DNA of 64,000 nucleotides from Streptomyces ochraceiscleroticus (GCF_000720485.1 NZ_JOAX01000001.1:248001-312000); one strand, 5' to 3'; shown: positions 41,330 through 50,062, counted from the first letter of the stretch. Made by a program: numbers and translations. The notes: generated by a model not told the origin, from the letters alone.

Positions 41330-42154
41330 CTACGGCGTCACCGCGAAGTGCTCCAGCACGGCCCCGGCCAGCTCCTGGTCGCCATCGATCTTGACCTGGT
41401 CGGCGACCGCCGCCGGCCGCACCCGGCCGCAGGCCAGCCGGACGTAGGTCTCCCAGTCCGTCGAGATCGTGACGGCCGGGCCCAGCGAGACGCTGCCGTC
41501 GACCGTCCCGCGGCCCTGCGCGTCGACCCGTACCGTCCGCATGAACTCCACCGGGCCGGTCACGTCGACCACCACGGCGGTGCCGGCCGGCGCGCCCGCG
41601 TCCTTGGCGACGACCTTGGCCAGCGCCGGCAGCAGGAAGTCGCGGGTGAGGTGGGCGCCGGGGGAGTCGAGGTTGCCGGGCTCGCCGAGCGCGCGGCGAA
41701 TGTCCTGCTCGTGCACCCAGGTGTCGAAGGCCCGCACTTTCAGCGCGTGTTCGAGCGTCTGCTCCTTGCCCTGCGGGCCTCGCACGGTGGCGTCCGGCTC
41801 GCGCGTCTCGTTGCGGAGCTGCCGGGCGCGGCGGATGACGGTGTACTCCAGCTCCGCCGTCATTTCCGGGCCCGTGTGGTGCCGGCGGACGTCGACCTGC
41901 ATCTCCATGTACCGCGCGAACTCGCTGCGTACGTGGTAGAGATCGCGCGGCAGCGAGTGGATGGGGCGGGGATCGCCCAGCGCCTCGCAGTCCAGGCCGA
42001 TGAGGTGGGACACGACGTCCCGCACCGACCAGCCGGGGCATTCCGTGGCGCGATTCCACTCCCCTTCCACGAGCGGCGTCACCAGCTCGGATATAGCTTC
42101 GATGGAGTGCGTCCAGGCGTCGATGGAGGGCTGAAGGACTGGGTGGACGGTCAC
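41330..42154 (-). CDS. Maleylpyruvate isomerase-family (DinB-like) mycothiol-dependent enzyme
   Basis: A 274-residue protein. The N-terminal DinB-like helical bundle has WNRATECPGWSVRDVVSHLIGLD near 33-55, the signature of the MDMPI N-domain, with potential metal-binding His residues in VVSHL and in TWVHEQDIR near 148. The C-terminal SCP2-like domain follows. Such enzymes use mycothiol as cofactor in isomerisation or conjugation. ATG at 42154 is the first of the frame. Divergent from the nitrilase gene 144 bp away. Confidence 0.87.
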   Translation of the reverse strand: MTVHPVLQPSIDAWTHSIEAISELVTPLVEGEWNRATECPGWSVRDVVSHLIGLDCEALGDPRPIHSLPRDLYHVRSEFARYMEMQVDVRRHHTGPEMTAELEYTVIRRARQLRNETREPDATVRGPQGKEQTLEHALKVRAFDTWVHEQDIRRALGEPGNLDSPGAHLTRDFLLPALAKVVAKDAGAPAGTAVVVDVTGPVEFMRTVRVDAQGRGTVDGSVSLGPAVTISTDWETYVRLACGRVRPAAVADQVKIDGDQELAGAVLEHFAVTP

Positions 42155-42298
42155 GGGACCCCTCGGACGGTTTGTACGCGGGCTGCTGTCTGTGCAGTTA
42201 AGTTACGCTGCGCACGGGCACCCCGGCAGTGCTTTCGGGTGACCATCGTAGGCATTTTTTGACGACGGACCGGGCTCGGAAGACCAGGCGGTGGTACT

Positions 42299-43087
42299 GT
42301 GCGCGCTTCATTGATCCAAGTCGGTGTGGACCAGCAGGAACCGGTCAATTCCCGCCGGGAGCGCGTGGCTTCACGCGTGCGCTCCCAGGCGGACGCGGAC
42401 CTCGTCGTGCTCCCCGAGCTGTGGCCGGTGGGCGCCTTCGCCTTCGACGCCTTCGAGGAGGTCGCGGAGGCACTGGACGGCCCGACCCATCAGGCCATGT
42501 CCGCGGCGGCGCGGGATGCGGGCGTCTGGCTGCACGCCGGATCCGTCATCGAGCGCGACGCGGACGGCGTCCTCTACAACACCTCGCTGGTCTACTCCCC
42601 CGACGGTGAGCGCGCCGCGCACTACCGCAAGATCCACCGCTTCGGCTTCGACAAGGGCGAGGCGACGCTGCTGGGTGCCGGCACCGAGCCGGTGACGGTC
42701 GCGCTGCCGGACACCACGCTCGGCCTGGCCACCTGCTACGACCTGCGCTTCCCCGAGCTGTTCCGGCAGTTGGTGGACGCCGGCGCGCAGACCCTGGTCG
42801 TACCGGCCGGCTGGCCCGCGCGGCGCCGCGCGCACTGGTCGCTGCTGGCCCGCGCCCGGGCGGTGGAGAACCAGACGTACGTACTCGCCTGTGGCACGGG
42901 CGGCACGCACGCCGGGGTCGAGCAGGCCGGGCACAGCGTGATCGTCGATCCGTGGGGCGAGGTGCTCGCCGAGGCCGGTCCCGACGAGGAGATCATCAGC
43001 GCCGAGCTGGACCCGGAGCTGGTCGGCAAGGTGCGGCACTCCTTCCCCGTGCTGCGGGACCGCGTGCTGGGGCTGCCGACGCCGTGA
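42299..43087 (+). CDS. Nitrilase/carbon-nitrogen hydrolase family amidohydrolase
   Basis: A 262-residue CN hydrolase. The catalytic triad is visible: Glu40 (VLPELW), Lys111 (HYRKIHRFGF) and Cys146 (LATCYDLRFPEL), with a further AVENQTYVLACGTGG near 190. These enzymes hydrolyse omega-amides, N-carbamoyl amino acids or damaged metabolites such as deaminated glutathione. Small size without extra domain fits the Nit/omega-amidase group. The GTG at 42299 lacks a strong ribosome-binding site and may be close to the transcription start. Confidence 0.92.
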   Translation: MRASLIQVGVDQQEPVNSRRERVASRVRSQADADLVVLPELWPVGAFAFDAFEEVAEALDGPTHQAMSAAARDAGVWLHAGSVIERDADGVLYNTSLVYSPDGERAAHYRKIHRFGFDKGEATLLGAGTEPVTVALPDTTLGLATCYDLRFPELFRQLVDAGAQTLVVPAGWPARRRAHWSLLARARAVENQTYVLACGTGGTHAGVEQAGHSVIVDPWGEVLAEAGPDEEIISAELDPELVGKVRHSFPVLRDRVLGLPTP

Positions 43088-43125
43088 CCCGCGGCCGGCG
43101 ACCGAAGTGAGGGGAGCGCGGGCGG

Positions 43126-43617
43126 TCAGTCCTCGTGCTCCCGCTCCGCCAGCCGGATCACGCACACCGCGACCGCGATGAGCAGGGCGGCGTCGGCGTC
43201 CTCCCGCAGCACGTTGACCGCGTAGGTGTCGCGGACGGTCAGCCAGCGCCGGGAGATCTCCGCGAGCAGTTCGCCGTCGTACTCGACCGCGAACTCCCGG
43301 TCCAGGATCTTGCCGCTGACGTCCAGCTCCGTGCCGTCCACCAGCTCGACGCGGTAGTGGTTGCGCAGCAGCGACAGCCGCTTCCGGCGGATGGTGGCGA
43401 TGGCCTGGTCGTCCCGCTCGATCGTCATCGTGTCGCGCAGGCTCAGCACCTTTTTGCGCAGCGTGATCAGGACCCGGCCCTCGCGGTCCTTGATCTCGAA
43501 GGTCTCCCGCATCCGGAGCGCCTTGCCGTCGACGAGGTAGACGCTGCGGCCCGTCTCGTCCTCGATCCAGTAGTCGTCGCCGATCCCGAAGATCCGGTCG
43601 CGTACCAGGTATCTCAT
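43126..43617 (-). CDS. LURP-one/DUF567-related (scramblase-like) protein
   Basis: A 163-residue beta-barrel protein: MRYLVRDRIFGIGDDYWIEDE at the N-terminus, then repeating strand patterns KALRMRETFEIKDREGRVLITLRKKVLSLRDTMTIER (several strands) and a C-terminal hydrophobic helix LLIAVAVCVIRLAE. This is the LURP-one (Tubby-like/scramblase-like) fold often seen in Streptomyces. The biological role is unknown; proteins of this fold may bind lipids. The ATG at 43617 is chosen; the open frame extends upstream into the divergent thioredoxin-NHL gene. Confidence 0.85.
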   Translation of the reverse strand: MRYLVRDRIFGIGDDYWIEDETGRSVYLVDGKALRMRETFEIKDREGRVLITLRKKVLSLRDTMTIERDDQAIATIRRKRLSLLRNHYRVELVDGTELDVSGKILDREFAVEYDGELLAEISRRWLTVRDTYAVNVLREDADAALLIAVAVCVIRLAEREHED

Positions 43618-43714
43618 GCGGGGATCTGTGCCCGCCCCGGGCCGGCTTGCACCCGGACGGGCCTCACACCCCCCGGCGGAATGCACACCCGGCCACGTGA
43701 CGTTGAATGTGCAC

Positions 43715-45526
43715 ATGGCTTCACGTGCGCGCGTCCGGGCCCCCGAGCTGATCGGCAAGGGCGGCTGGCTCAACACCGGCGACAAGGATCTGACCCTCTC
43801 CGACCTGCGGGGACGCATCGTCGTCCTGGATTTCTGGACGTTTTGCTGTGTGAACTGCCTGCACGTCCTGGACGAGCTGCGGGAGCTGGAGGAGCGGCAC
43901 CGCGACACCGTCGTCATCGTCGGCGTGCACTCCCCGAAGTTCGTGCACGAGGCGGAGCACCAGGCCGTCGTCGACGCCGTCGAGCGGTACGAGGTCGAGC
44001 ACCCCGTCCTGGACGACCCCGAGCTCGCCACCTGGAAGCAGTACGCCGTCCGCGCCTGGCCGACGCTGGTCGTCATCGACCCCGAGGGCTACGTCGTCGC
44101 CCAGCACGCCGGTGAGGGCCACGCCCACGCCATCGAGAAGCTGGTCGAGGAGCTGGAGGCCGAGCACGAGGCGAAGGGCACGCTGCGGCGCGGCGACGGC
44201 CCGTACGTACCGCCCGAGCCGGTCGCCACCGACCTCCGCTTCCCCGGCAAGGCGCTCCAGCTTCCCGGGGGCTCCTTCCTGGTCTCGGACACCACCCGGC
44301 ACCAGCTCGTGGAGCTGGACGGGGACGGCGAGAGCGTGCTGCGCCGGATCGGCACCGGCGAGCGCGGTCTGGCCGACGGACCGGCCGAGCGGGCCGCCTT
44401 CAGCGAGCCGCAGGGCCTGGCACTGCTGCCTGGGGGCAAGGTGATCGTCGCCGACACCGTGAACCACGCGCTGCGCCTCTTCGACCCGGAGACCGGCGAG
44501 GTCGGCACCGTCGCCGGCACCGGCAAGCAGTGGTGGCAGGGCTCGCCCACCGAGGGCCCGGCCCGCGAGGTGGACCTCTCCTCGCCGTGGGACGTGGCGT
44601 ACTTCGACGGCCGGGTATGGATCGCCATGGCCGGCGTGCACCAGCTCTGGACGTACGACCCGGAGACCGGGACCGTGCGCGCCGCGGCGGGCACCACCAA
44701 CGAGGGCCTGGTGGACGGGCCGGCCGCCGAGGCGTGGTTCGCGCAGCCGTCGGGCCTGGCCGCGACCGAGGACCGGCTGTGGATCGCCGACTCCGAGACC
44801 AGCGCCGTTCGCTGGATCGACCGCGAGGGCGTCGTGCACACGGCCGTGGGCACCGGCCTCTTCGACTTCGGACACCGTGACGGTGCCGCAGATCAGGCGC
44901 TGCTGCAGCACCCGCTGGGTGTCACCGCCCTGCCGGACGGCTCGGTCGCGGTCTCCGACACCTACAACCACGCGCTGCGCCGCTACGACCCCGCGACCGG
45001 CGAGGTGACCACGCTCGCCACGGACCTGCGGGAGCCGTCGGACGCGGTGCTCGTCGGCGACGACATCGTCGTCGTGGAGTCGGCCCGGCACCGGCTGACC
45101 CGGCTGCGGCTGCCCGAGGCGGCGGTACGGGTGGAGTCGGTCGCGCACCGCACCCAGCGCGCCGCCACCGAGGTGGCCCCCGGCCGGCTCCGGCTGGACG
45201 TGGTCTTCCAGGCGCCGGCCGGGCAGAAGCTGGACACCCGCTACGGCCCGTCCACCCGGCTGCTGGTCAGCTCGACGCCGCCGGAGCTGCTGGCGGAGGG
45301 CGAGGGCGCGGGCACCGACCTCGGTCGGGACCTGGTCCTGGCGGACGGGGTCAACGAGGGCGTGCTGCACGTCTCGGCGATGGCCGCGTCCTGCGACGAC
45401 GACCCGGACATCGAGTACCCGGCCTGCCATGTGCACCAGCAGGACTGGGGCGTACCGGTCACGGTCACCGCGGACGGGACCGCCCGGCTCGGGCTCGTCC
45501 TCGCGGGGCTGGACAGCGAGGCGTAG
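43715..45526 (+). CDS. Thioredoxin-like/NHL-repeat protein (NHLRC2-like)
   Basis: A 603-residue two-domain protein. Residues 15-155 are a thioredoxin-like domain with active site WTFCCVNC (CxxC at Cys45/Cys48) and later RAWPTLVVIDPEGYVV. Residues 165-500 form NHL beta-propeller blades (LVSDTTRHQLVELDGDG, IVADTVNHALRLFDPETGEV, AVSDTYNHALRRYDPATGEV). The architecture equals human NHLRC2. A cytoplasmic thiol-disulfide function with a protein- or RNA-binding propeller is inferred. The ATG at 43715 is chosen; GTG 43697 is in frame but has no better signal. Divergent from the LURP-one gene 97 bp away. Confidence 0.9.
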   Translation: MASRARVRAPELIGKGGWLNTGDKDLTLSDLRGRIVVLDFWTFCCVNCLHVLDELRELEERHRDTVVIVGVHSPKFVHEAEHQAVVDAVERYEVEHPVLDDPELATWKQYAVRAWPTLVVIDPEGYVVAQHAGEGHAHAIEKLVEELEAEHEAKGTLRRGDGPYVPPEPVATDLRFPGKALQLPGGSFLVSDTTRHQLVELDGDGESVLRRIGTGERGLADGPAERAAFSEPQGLALLPGGKVIVADTVNHALRLFDPETGEVGTVAGTGKQWWQGSPTEGPAREVDLSSPWDVAYFDGRVWIAMAGVHQLWTYDPETGTVRAAAGTTNEGLVDGPAAEAWFAQPSGLAATEDRLWIADSETSAVRWIDREGVVHTAVGTGLFDFGHRDGAADQALLQHPLGVTALPDGSVAVSDTYNHALRRYDPATGEVTTLATDLREPSDAVLVGDDIVVVESARHRLTRLRLPEAAVRVESVAHRTQRAATEVAPGRLRLDVVFQAPAGQKLDTRYGPSTRLLVSSTPPELLAEGEGAGTDLGRDLVLADGVNEGVLHVSAMAASCDDDPDIEYPACHVHQQDWGVPVTVTADGTARLGLVLAGLDSEA

Positions 45527-45543
45527 GCCGGGAGCGGCCCCGA

Positions 45544-46371
45544 TCACTCACAGTTGTCGAGCGTCGAGTACTGGAGCTGGTCGGGGTCGATCCGGATGCC
45601 GGGCATCCACAGTTCCTTGCCGTCCTGCCGGACCTGGAACCAGATGCTGCTGTGGCCACCGACTTCGTCGGTGACGGTGACGCCGTTGGCGATCCGGCAC
45701 TCGGCGGTGAGCCGGTCACCGTGCCAGACATGACCGCCGATGTTGGACGGCCGGTAGGCCATGTACGGGTCCATGGCCAGTCCCATGGAACACTCGCGCG
45801 TGTGCTGGGGGCGGCATTTCTTGTCGACGTTGTGGACCGTAATGCGCTCGGTGCCCTTGGCCGCCGGTGTTTCACGTGAAACACCCTTGCCCGGCGCGTC
45901 GTTGTCGTCGATCAGACCCCACGTCACGACGGCTGCCACCGCGAGAACCGCGGCCGTCGCCACGCCCACGAGGACCGGCTTCAGCCGGGGCGTCGATGCC
46001 GGCGGCCGTTCCGGTGCGCCGCCGGGCGCCTCCGTGCTCACCGAACCGCCCGCCGGCGCCGCCTCGTTGGCGCGGTGCAGCAGCCGTACCAGCTCGGGCA
46101 GCCGGTCCTCGCCGGTGAACGAGAGCTTGCACCACTGCACCAACAGCCGCTCGTCGGGCAGGCTCTGGCCCCGCAGGTAGCGGGACAGGGACGATCTGCT
46201 GGCCGGGAGCCTGCCTTCCAGCTCCTTCAGGCTCAGGCCCAGCTCGCCATGCATGTGCCGCAGTCCGGACACGAAGTCGCGCACCGGGCCGCCGAGTTGG
46301 TCGGGCAGGGGTGCGAGCGGCTTGCGGCGGGAACTGGTGGCGCGGTTCGGTTTCCCATGCACGCACGGCAT
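45544..46371 (-). CDS. Membrane-anchored XRE-type HTH protein with DUF2690-like domain, parS inside
   Basis: A 275-residue protein. Residues about 30-80 have an XRE-like HTH (LGLSLKELEGRLPASRSSLSRYLRGQSLP), followed by FTGEDRLPELVRLLHRAN. One transmembrane helix near 130-150, then an extracytoplasmic domain with conserved Cys: KKCRPQHTRECSMGLAMDPY and TAECRIANGVTV, resembling DUF2690. It may connect an outer signal to transcription or act as an anchored DNA-binding protein. Residues 164-168 (VSRET) just after the helix are encoded by a parS site. The ATG at 46371 is used. Confidence 0.8.
   Translation of the reverse strand: MPCVHGKPNRATSSRRKPLAPLPDQLGGPVRDFVSGLRHMHGELGLSLKELEGRLPASRSSLSRYLRGQSLPDERLLVQWCKLSFTGEDRLPELVRLLHRANEAAPAGGSVSTEAPGGAPERPPASTPRLKPVLVGVATAAVLAVAAVVTWGLIDDNDAPGKGVSRETPAAKGTERITVHNVDKKCRPQHTRECSMGLAMDPYMAYRPSNIGGHVWHGDRLTAECRIANGVTVTDEVGGHSSIWFQVRQDGKELWMPGIRIDPDQLQYSTLDNCE
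45869..45882. other. parS: parS site 4, inside the XRE/DUF2690 gene
   Basis: A perfect GTTTCACGTGAAAC within the minus-strand gene, in frame as VSRET in the linker just outside the membrane helix. Confidence 0.95.
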
Positions 46372-46396
46372 TCCAGCACAGCCGCGGTACGCACCG

Positions 46397-46437
46397 CGAG
46401 AGGCACTTCCGCTCCCCTGCGGCGGAAGTGCCTCTCG
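46397..46437 (-). terminator. Terminator of the NlpC/P60 lipoprotein gene
   Basis: A perfect 16-bp stem (CGAGAGGCACTTCCGC and its complement) with a 9-nt loop, 26 bp after the minus-strand stop at 46463. Confidence 0.8.
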
Positions 46438-46462
46438 TTACAGGATCCGGAAACCGCCCGGA

Positions 46463-47452
46463 TCAGTCCGTGAACTTCACGGGGCGGTAGGGCTTGAACT
46501 CGCCGCCGTTGAGCCCGTAGGTGAGCGACCGGTGGTCGGTGCCGTGGCCGCCGCGCTGCTCGTACGCGGTGTAGGAGGTGTGCGCGGGGTTGTCCCACTT
46601 CTCGAACATCACGACGTGCCGGGTGTTGTTGTCGCCGGCCGCGTCGATGAGCAGGTCACCGGGCTTCAGGTCGTTGACGGTGATCGGCCGGGTGATCCGG
46701 GAGCTGGTGAGTCCCACGGTGTTCGTGCCGGGGGCGCCCAGGTTCAGCGCCATGGAGACGTAGCCGGAGCAGTCCTGGCGGTAGCCGTCCTTCCAGTTCT
46801 TCGCCTGGCTGTAGGGCACCTGCGCACCGTTGTTGGCGGTCAGCCAGGTGGCCGCGCGCTGCAGCGCCTCGCCGCGGGTGCCGCCGGGCGCCGGGGCGGG
46901 CGGCGGGCCGCCCTGCACGGGCACGCCCGGCAGCGAGTCCTGCGGGATGTCGACCGCGACGACGCTGAGGAAGCCGGTCACCGGGCCGGTGAGGTGCGCC
47001 ATGTAGGTCGAGCAGGAGCTGCCCTCGCAGACCTTCTTGCCCGTGTTGACCTGGTAGTCGGCCGTGATCCTGTCCTGGCCCGGCGCGTCCTTGTTGATCA
47101 TGCCGACGGACGGCGAGCCGGTGTCCGGCGAGGCGTGCACCACCCAGCGCGTCCCCCAGGTCGGGAAGGTGCTGCCGGCCGCGGTCTTCTTGATGGTGGC
47201 GGCCGTCCCGCCCTGCGTCATCAGGTCGGCCTTGGTGTCCCGCGTCTTGACGGTCGTCTGCGCGGCGGCCTTGGTACCGGTGTCCGCCTCGGCGGCACCG
47301 CCCGAGCAGGCCGTGATGCCGGAGATGCTGATCCCCGCCGCGGCGATCGCGGGCAGGATCCTGCGGAGCGCCGCCCTGCGGGGCGCACGGGCCGATGCCC
47401 GGGGCGTAGTCGTAGGAGCCGTGCGGAACGTGCTGTCGTCGGTCTGCGACAT
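46463..47452 (-). CDS. NlpC/P60-type secreted lipoprotein (putative cell-wall amidase/peptidase)
   Basis: A 329-residue exported protein. The signal region has RAPRRAALRRILPAIAAAG and a lipobox-like ITAC near residue 48, so it is likely a Tat- or Sec-exported lipoprotein. A middle region (80-200) precedes the C-terminal catalytic part with QDCSGYVSMALNLG (nucleophile Cys, near 235) and TRHVVMFEKWDN (His, near 285), the NlpC/P60/CHAP-like pattern. It would cut peptidoglycan stem peptides. The ATG at 47452 has GAGGGGAA upstream. The upstream 343 bp carry palindromic GGGAC motifs. Confidence 0.82.
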   Translation of the reverse strand: MSQTDDSTFRTAPTTTPRASARAPRRAALRRILPAIAAAGISISGITACSGGAAEADTGTKAAAQTTVKTRDTKADLMTQGGTAATIKKTAAGSTFPTWGTRWVVHASPDTGSPSVGMINKDAPGQDRITADYQVNTGKKVCEGSSCSTYMAHLTGPVTGFLSVVAVDIPQDSLPGVPVQGGPPPAPAPGGTRGEALQRAATWLTANNGAQVPYSQAKNWKDGYRQDCSGYVSMALNLGAPGTNTVGLTSSRITRPITVNDLKPGDLLIDAAGDNNTRHVVMFEKWDNPAHTSYTAYEQRGGHGTDHRSLTYGLNGGEFKPYRPVKFTD

Positions 47453-47560
47453 GGTGGATTCCCCTCGTTTGACGGAGGCGGCCGGGGCGTCGTGCCGATC
47501 GGCCGCCTCGGCGACGGGATCCATCATTGGGCGGGGAACAGGGGGAATCCGGGGCTGTGG

Positions 47561-47597
47561 TGTCCCATGGGACATCCCGCCCGCCGGGACGTCCCGG
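47561..47597. promoter_or_regulatory. Paired 14-bp palindromes TGTCCCATGGGACA and CCGGGACGTCCCGG
   Basis: Two perfect palindromes at 47561-47574 and 47584-47597 with centres 23 bp apart, both built on GGGAC/GTCCC. They lie about 110-145 bp upstream of the lipoprotein start on the minus strand and look like a double operator. The binding protein is unknown. Confidence 0.55.
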
Positions 47598-47693
47598 GAC
47601 CGGCGCCGACCTGCTGGGACGTGGGATCGGGACGGTGCGCGCGGGACACCGGCCGGCCGGGCGCGGGACATGACGGGATGTGCGGGCACACAG

Positions 47694-47730
47694 AAGGGGC
47701 GCCCGCGCGGCCTTCGCGCGGGCGCCCCTT
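47694..47730 (-). terminator. Terminator of the DUF6458 gene
   Basis: A perfect 15-bp stem (AAGGGGCGCCCGCGC and complement) with a 7-nt loop, 66 bp after the DUF6458 stop on the minus strand. Confidence 0.8.
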
Positions 47731-47795
47731 CAAGTCATTCGGTCCGGTCTTCGTTCTCCGGTCCGGTAGCAGGTGGTCACAGAGTGGCGGTTGTC

Positions 47796-48023
47796 TCACT
47801 CGTAGCCGTGCCGGTGGGTCTCCTCGATCACGGGCGCTGCGGGCGGCGGTGGCTGCATGCGCCGCCGCTTGAAGATGCTGACGTAAGCGGCGATACCGAT
47901 GATGCCGACCGCCATCAGGATCAGACCCACGAGATCGAGGTTGACCCCGGCCATGTGCCAGTCCACCGCGAAGGTCAGAATGCCTCCGGCGGCGAGCAGA
48001 CCAATGCACCAGCCGATGCCCAT
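47796..48023 (-). CDS. DUF6458 small membrane protein
   Basis: A 75-residue protein with two transmembrane helices (MGIGWCIGLLAAGGILTFAV and VGLILMAVGIIGIAAYVSIF) and a short cytoplasmic basic/Pro tail. It matches DUF6458, a small actinobacterial membrane family of unknown function. ATG 48023 has AGAGGAGG upstream, an excellent ribosome-binding site, which supports it as real. Confidence 0.88.
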   Translation of the reverse strand: MGIGWCIGLLAAGGILTFAVDWHMAGVNLDLVGLILMAVGIIGIAAYVSIFKRRRMQPPPPAAPVIEETHRHGYE

Positions 48024-48126
48024 GATGTGCGCCTCCTCTGGATCGGCGGTTCCGGGCGGGTCCCGCGCCGAGTACCCGGTCGCGGAGCCATCAATCAGCG
48101 AGCCGTCAATCCAGCGGTGCGGGGCC

Positions 48127-50061
48127 TCAGTTGCGCGGTTCCGTTTCTTCCGCCTCTCCCGTCCCGTCCCGGGCGAAGAGCTGGGTCAGCGTGCTGATCG
48201 TGTAGACGTCCGTGGCCTTCTCGTCGACCAGATGCATCTCGGCCAGCCGGGCCAGCCCGTCCTGCGTGTGTTCCAGGTCCGAGCCGGCCAGCGCGGCCGC
48301 CGCCGAGGCGTTCAGCTGCCCGTCCGTACTGGTCGCGAGCGCGCTCAGCAGCCGCGCGTCGTCCGCCGAGAGCCGGGCCACGGACATCCGCAGCGCCGAG
48401 GCGATCCCGGTGTCCTCCGCGGAGAGCAGCGACAGCCGGCGCCGCTCGTCGCGCAGCGCGGCCGCCAGCCGGGCCAGCCGCCAGCGCGGCCGGGCGGTGA
48501 GCTGGGCGACCGCGGCACGCAGCGCCAGCGGCAGCCCGTCGCACAATTCGACCAGCTCGCGGGCGGCTTCCGGGTCCTCGTCCACCCGCTCGGCGCCGAG
48601 CATCGCGCCCAGCAGCGCGATGCCCTCCGGCACGCCGAACTCCTGCAGTCCCACCGGCCGGGCGCAGTCGGTGGCCACCAGACCGTCCAGCCTGCTCCGG
48701 CTGGTCACGACGGTGGCGCAGCCGGGCCCGCCGGGCAGCAGCGGCCGCACCTGCGCCGAGCTGCGGGCGTTGTCCAGTACGACCAGCAGCCGGCGGTCCG
48801 CGACCAGCGAGCGGTACAGCGCGGACGCGGCCGTCGCGGAGGACGGCACAGCGTGCTCCGGTGTTCCCAGCGCGGTGAGGAAGAAGCGCAGTACGGCGGC
48901 CGGTTCGGTCGCGTCGCCCTCGCCGAAGCCGCGCAGGTCGGCGAAGAGCTGCCCGTCGGGGAAGTCGGCGGCGTGCTGGTGTGCCCACTGCACGGCACAC
49001 GCGGTCTTGCCGACCCCGGCCGGGCCGGTCACGACCGCCAGCGGGCTGTCGCTGTCCGGGCCGGAGTCGCCGGTCAGTGCCGCGGTGAGCCGCTCCAGCG
49101 CCGCTCCGCGACCCAGGAAGCGGGCCGGTGGCCGGGGCAGCAGCCGGGGCGGGACCGGGCCCGTACCGGCGACTCCGTCCGTGCCCACGGTCGGCCCGGT
49201 TTCACGTGAAACCGCCGCAGCCGGCCGTTCGGCACCGCCGTCCGCACCGGTCCCGGCGCCCGGAGCGCCCGGCCCGCCCGCCGTACGGGCTGCCGGTACC
49301 GTGCCGGTGCCCGGCGCCGCCTCTTCCGCCCGCAGGATCTCCTCGTACGCCTCCCGCAGCCGCGCGCCCGGATCGACGCCCAGCTCCTCGTTCAGCAGCC
49401 GCCGGGTGCGGTGGTACCAGTCCAGCGCGTCCGACTGGCGTCCCGTACGGAACAGCGCCCGCATCAGGGCGGCGATCAGTCCCTCCCGCAGCGGGTGCTG
49501 CACCGCGGCGTTGTAGAGCACGGACGCGGCCTGCTCGTGCTCGCCCAGCGCGCTGTGCGCGCGGGCCAGCGTCTCCACCGCCGTCAGCCGCCGCTCGTCC
49601 AGCGCGTGCGTGGCGGCGGCGAACGGCGGGCTGGAGACCGTGCCGGTCAGCGCGGGACCGCGCCACAGCCCGAGCGCCTCCCGCAGCAGCGGTACGGCGT
49701 CGGCCGGGGCCGCCTCGGGCCGGGCCAGCGAGACCAGTTCACCAAAGCGGTGCGCGTCGATCAGTTCCTCGGGGAGCCGCAGCACGTACGCCGAGCCGTG
49801 CGTGGCCAGCTCCACGCCGTACGCCTCGGCGCCGGCCGCCGCGAGCGTGGCGCGCAGCCGCGACACATGCCCCTGCACGACCGTGCGGGCGTGCTCGGGC
49901 GGCTCGTCCTCCCACAGGGAGTCGATCAACTGCTCCAGCGGGACGGTGGTGTTGGGCCGCAGGAGCAGCAGCGCGAGCACGCTGCGCCGCTTGGCGGGCC
50001 CGAGCGCCAGCTCGCCCCCGGCGGTGGTGACGCTGACCGGACCCAGCAGGGAGAACTCCAA
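48127..50061 (-). CDS. AfsR/SARP-family regulator with BTAD and NB-ARC domains, parS inside
   Basis: A 644-residue regulator. Residues 1-90 are an OmpR-like winged helix (GPAKRRSVLALLLLRPNTTVPLEQLIDSLW), 95-245 the BTAD domain (HTPA-type helices with AALMRALFRTGRQSDALDWYHRTRRLL), and 310-530 an NB-ARC ATPase with Walker A VVTGPAGVGKTACAVQW and LLVVLDNARSSAQV. It lacks the TPR tail of full AfsR. SARPs bind 11-bp direct repeats and activate antibiotic or morphology genes. The TTG start at 50061 has GGAGGG upstream and follows the M18 aminopeptidase stop by one base. The linker at 284-288 (VSRET) is encoded by parS. Confidence 0.9.
   Translation of the reverse strand: MEFSLLGPVSVTTAGGELALGPAKRRSVLALLLLRPNTTVPLEQLIDSLWEDEPPEHARTVVQGHVSRLRATLAAAGAEAYGVELATHGSAYVLRLPEELIDAHRFGELVSLARPEAAPADAVPLLREALGLWRGPALTGTVSSPPFAAATHALDERRLTAVETLARAHSALGEHEQAASVLYNAAVQHPLREGLIAALMRALFRTGRQSDALDWYHRTRRLLNEELGVDPGARLREAYEEILRAEEAAPGTGTVPAARTAGGPGAPGAGTGADGGAERPAAAVSRETGPTVGTDGVAGTGPVPPRLLPRPPARFLGRGAALERLTAALTGDSGPDSDSPLAVVTGPAGVGKTACAVQWAHQHAADFPDGQLFADLRGFGEGDATEPAAVLRFFLTALGTPEHAVPSSATAASALYRSLVADRRLLVVLDNARSSAQVRPLLPGGPGCATVVTSRSRLDGLVATDCARPVGLQEFGVPEGIALLGAMLGAERVDEDPEAARELVELCDGLPLALRAAVAQLTARPRWRLARLAAALRDERRRLSLLSAEDTGIASALRMSVARLSADDARLLSALATSTDGQLNASAAAALAGSDLEHTQDGLARLAEMHLVDEKATDVYTISTLTQLFARDGTGEAEETEPRN
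49199..49212. other. parS: parS site 5, inside the SARP gene
   Basis: A perfect GTTTCACGTGAAAC in the minus-strand SARP gene, in frame as VSRET between the BTAD and NB-ARC domains. Confidence 0.95.
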
Positions 50062-50062
50062 C

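Larger units (their letters stand above)
47453..47795. promoter_or_regulatory. Intergenic region with GGGAC palindromes
   Basis: 343 bp between DUF6458 and the lipoprotein gene. It has seven GGGAC motifs between 47565 and 47670, including two perfect 14-bp palindromes (separate entry), and the DUF6458 terminator at 47694-47730. The lipoprotein promoter should lie downstream of the palindromes (minus direction). Confidence 0.6.
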
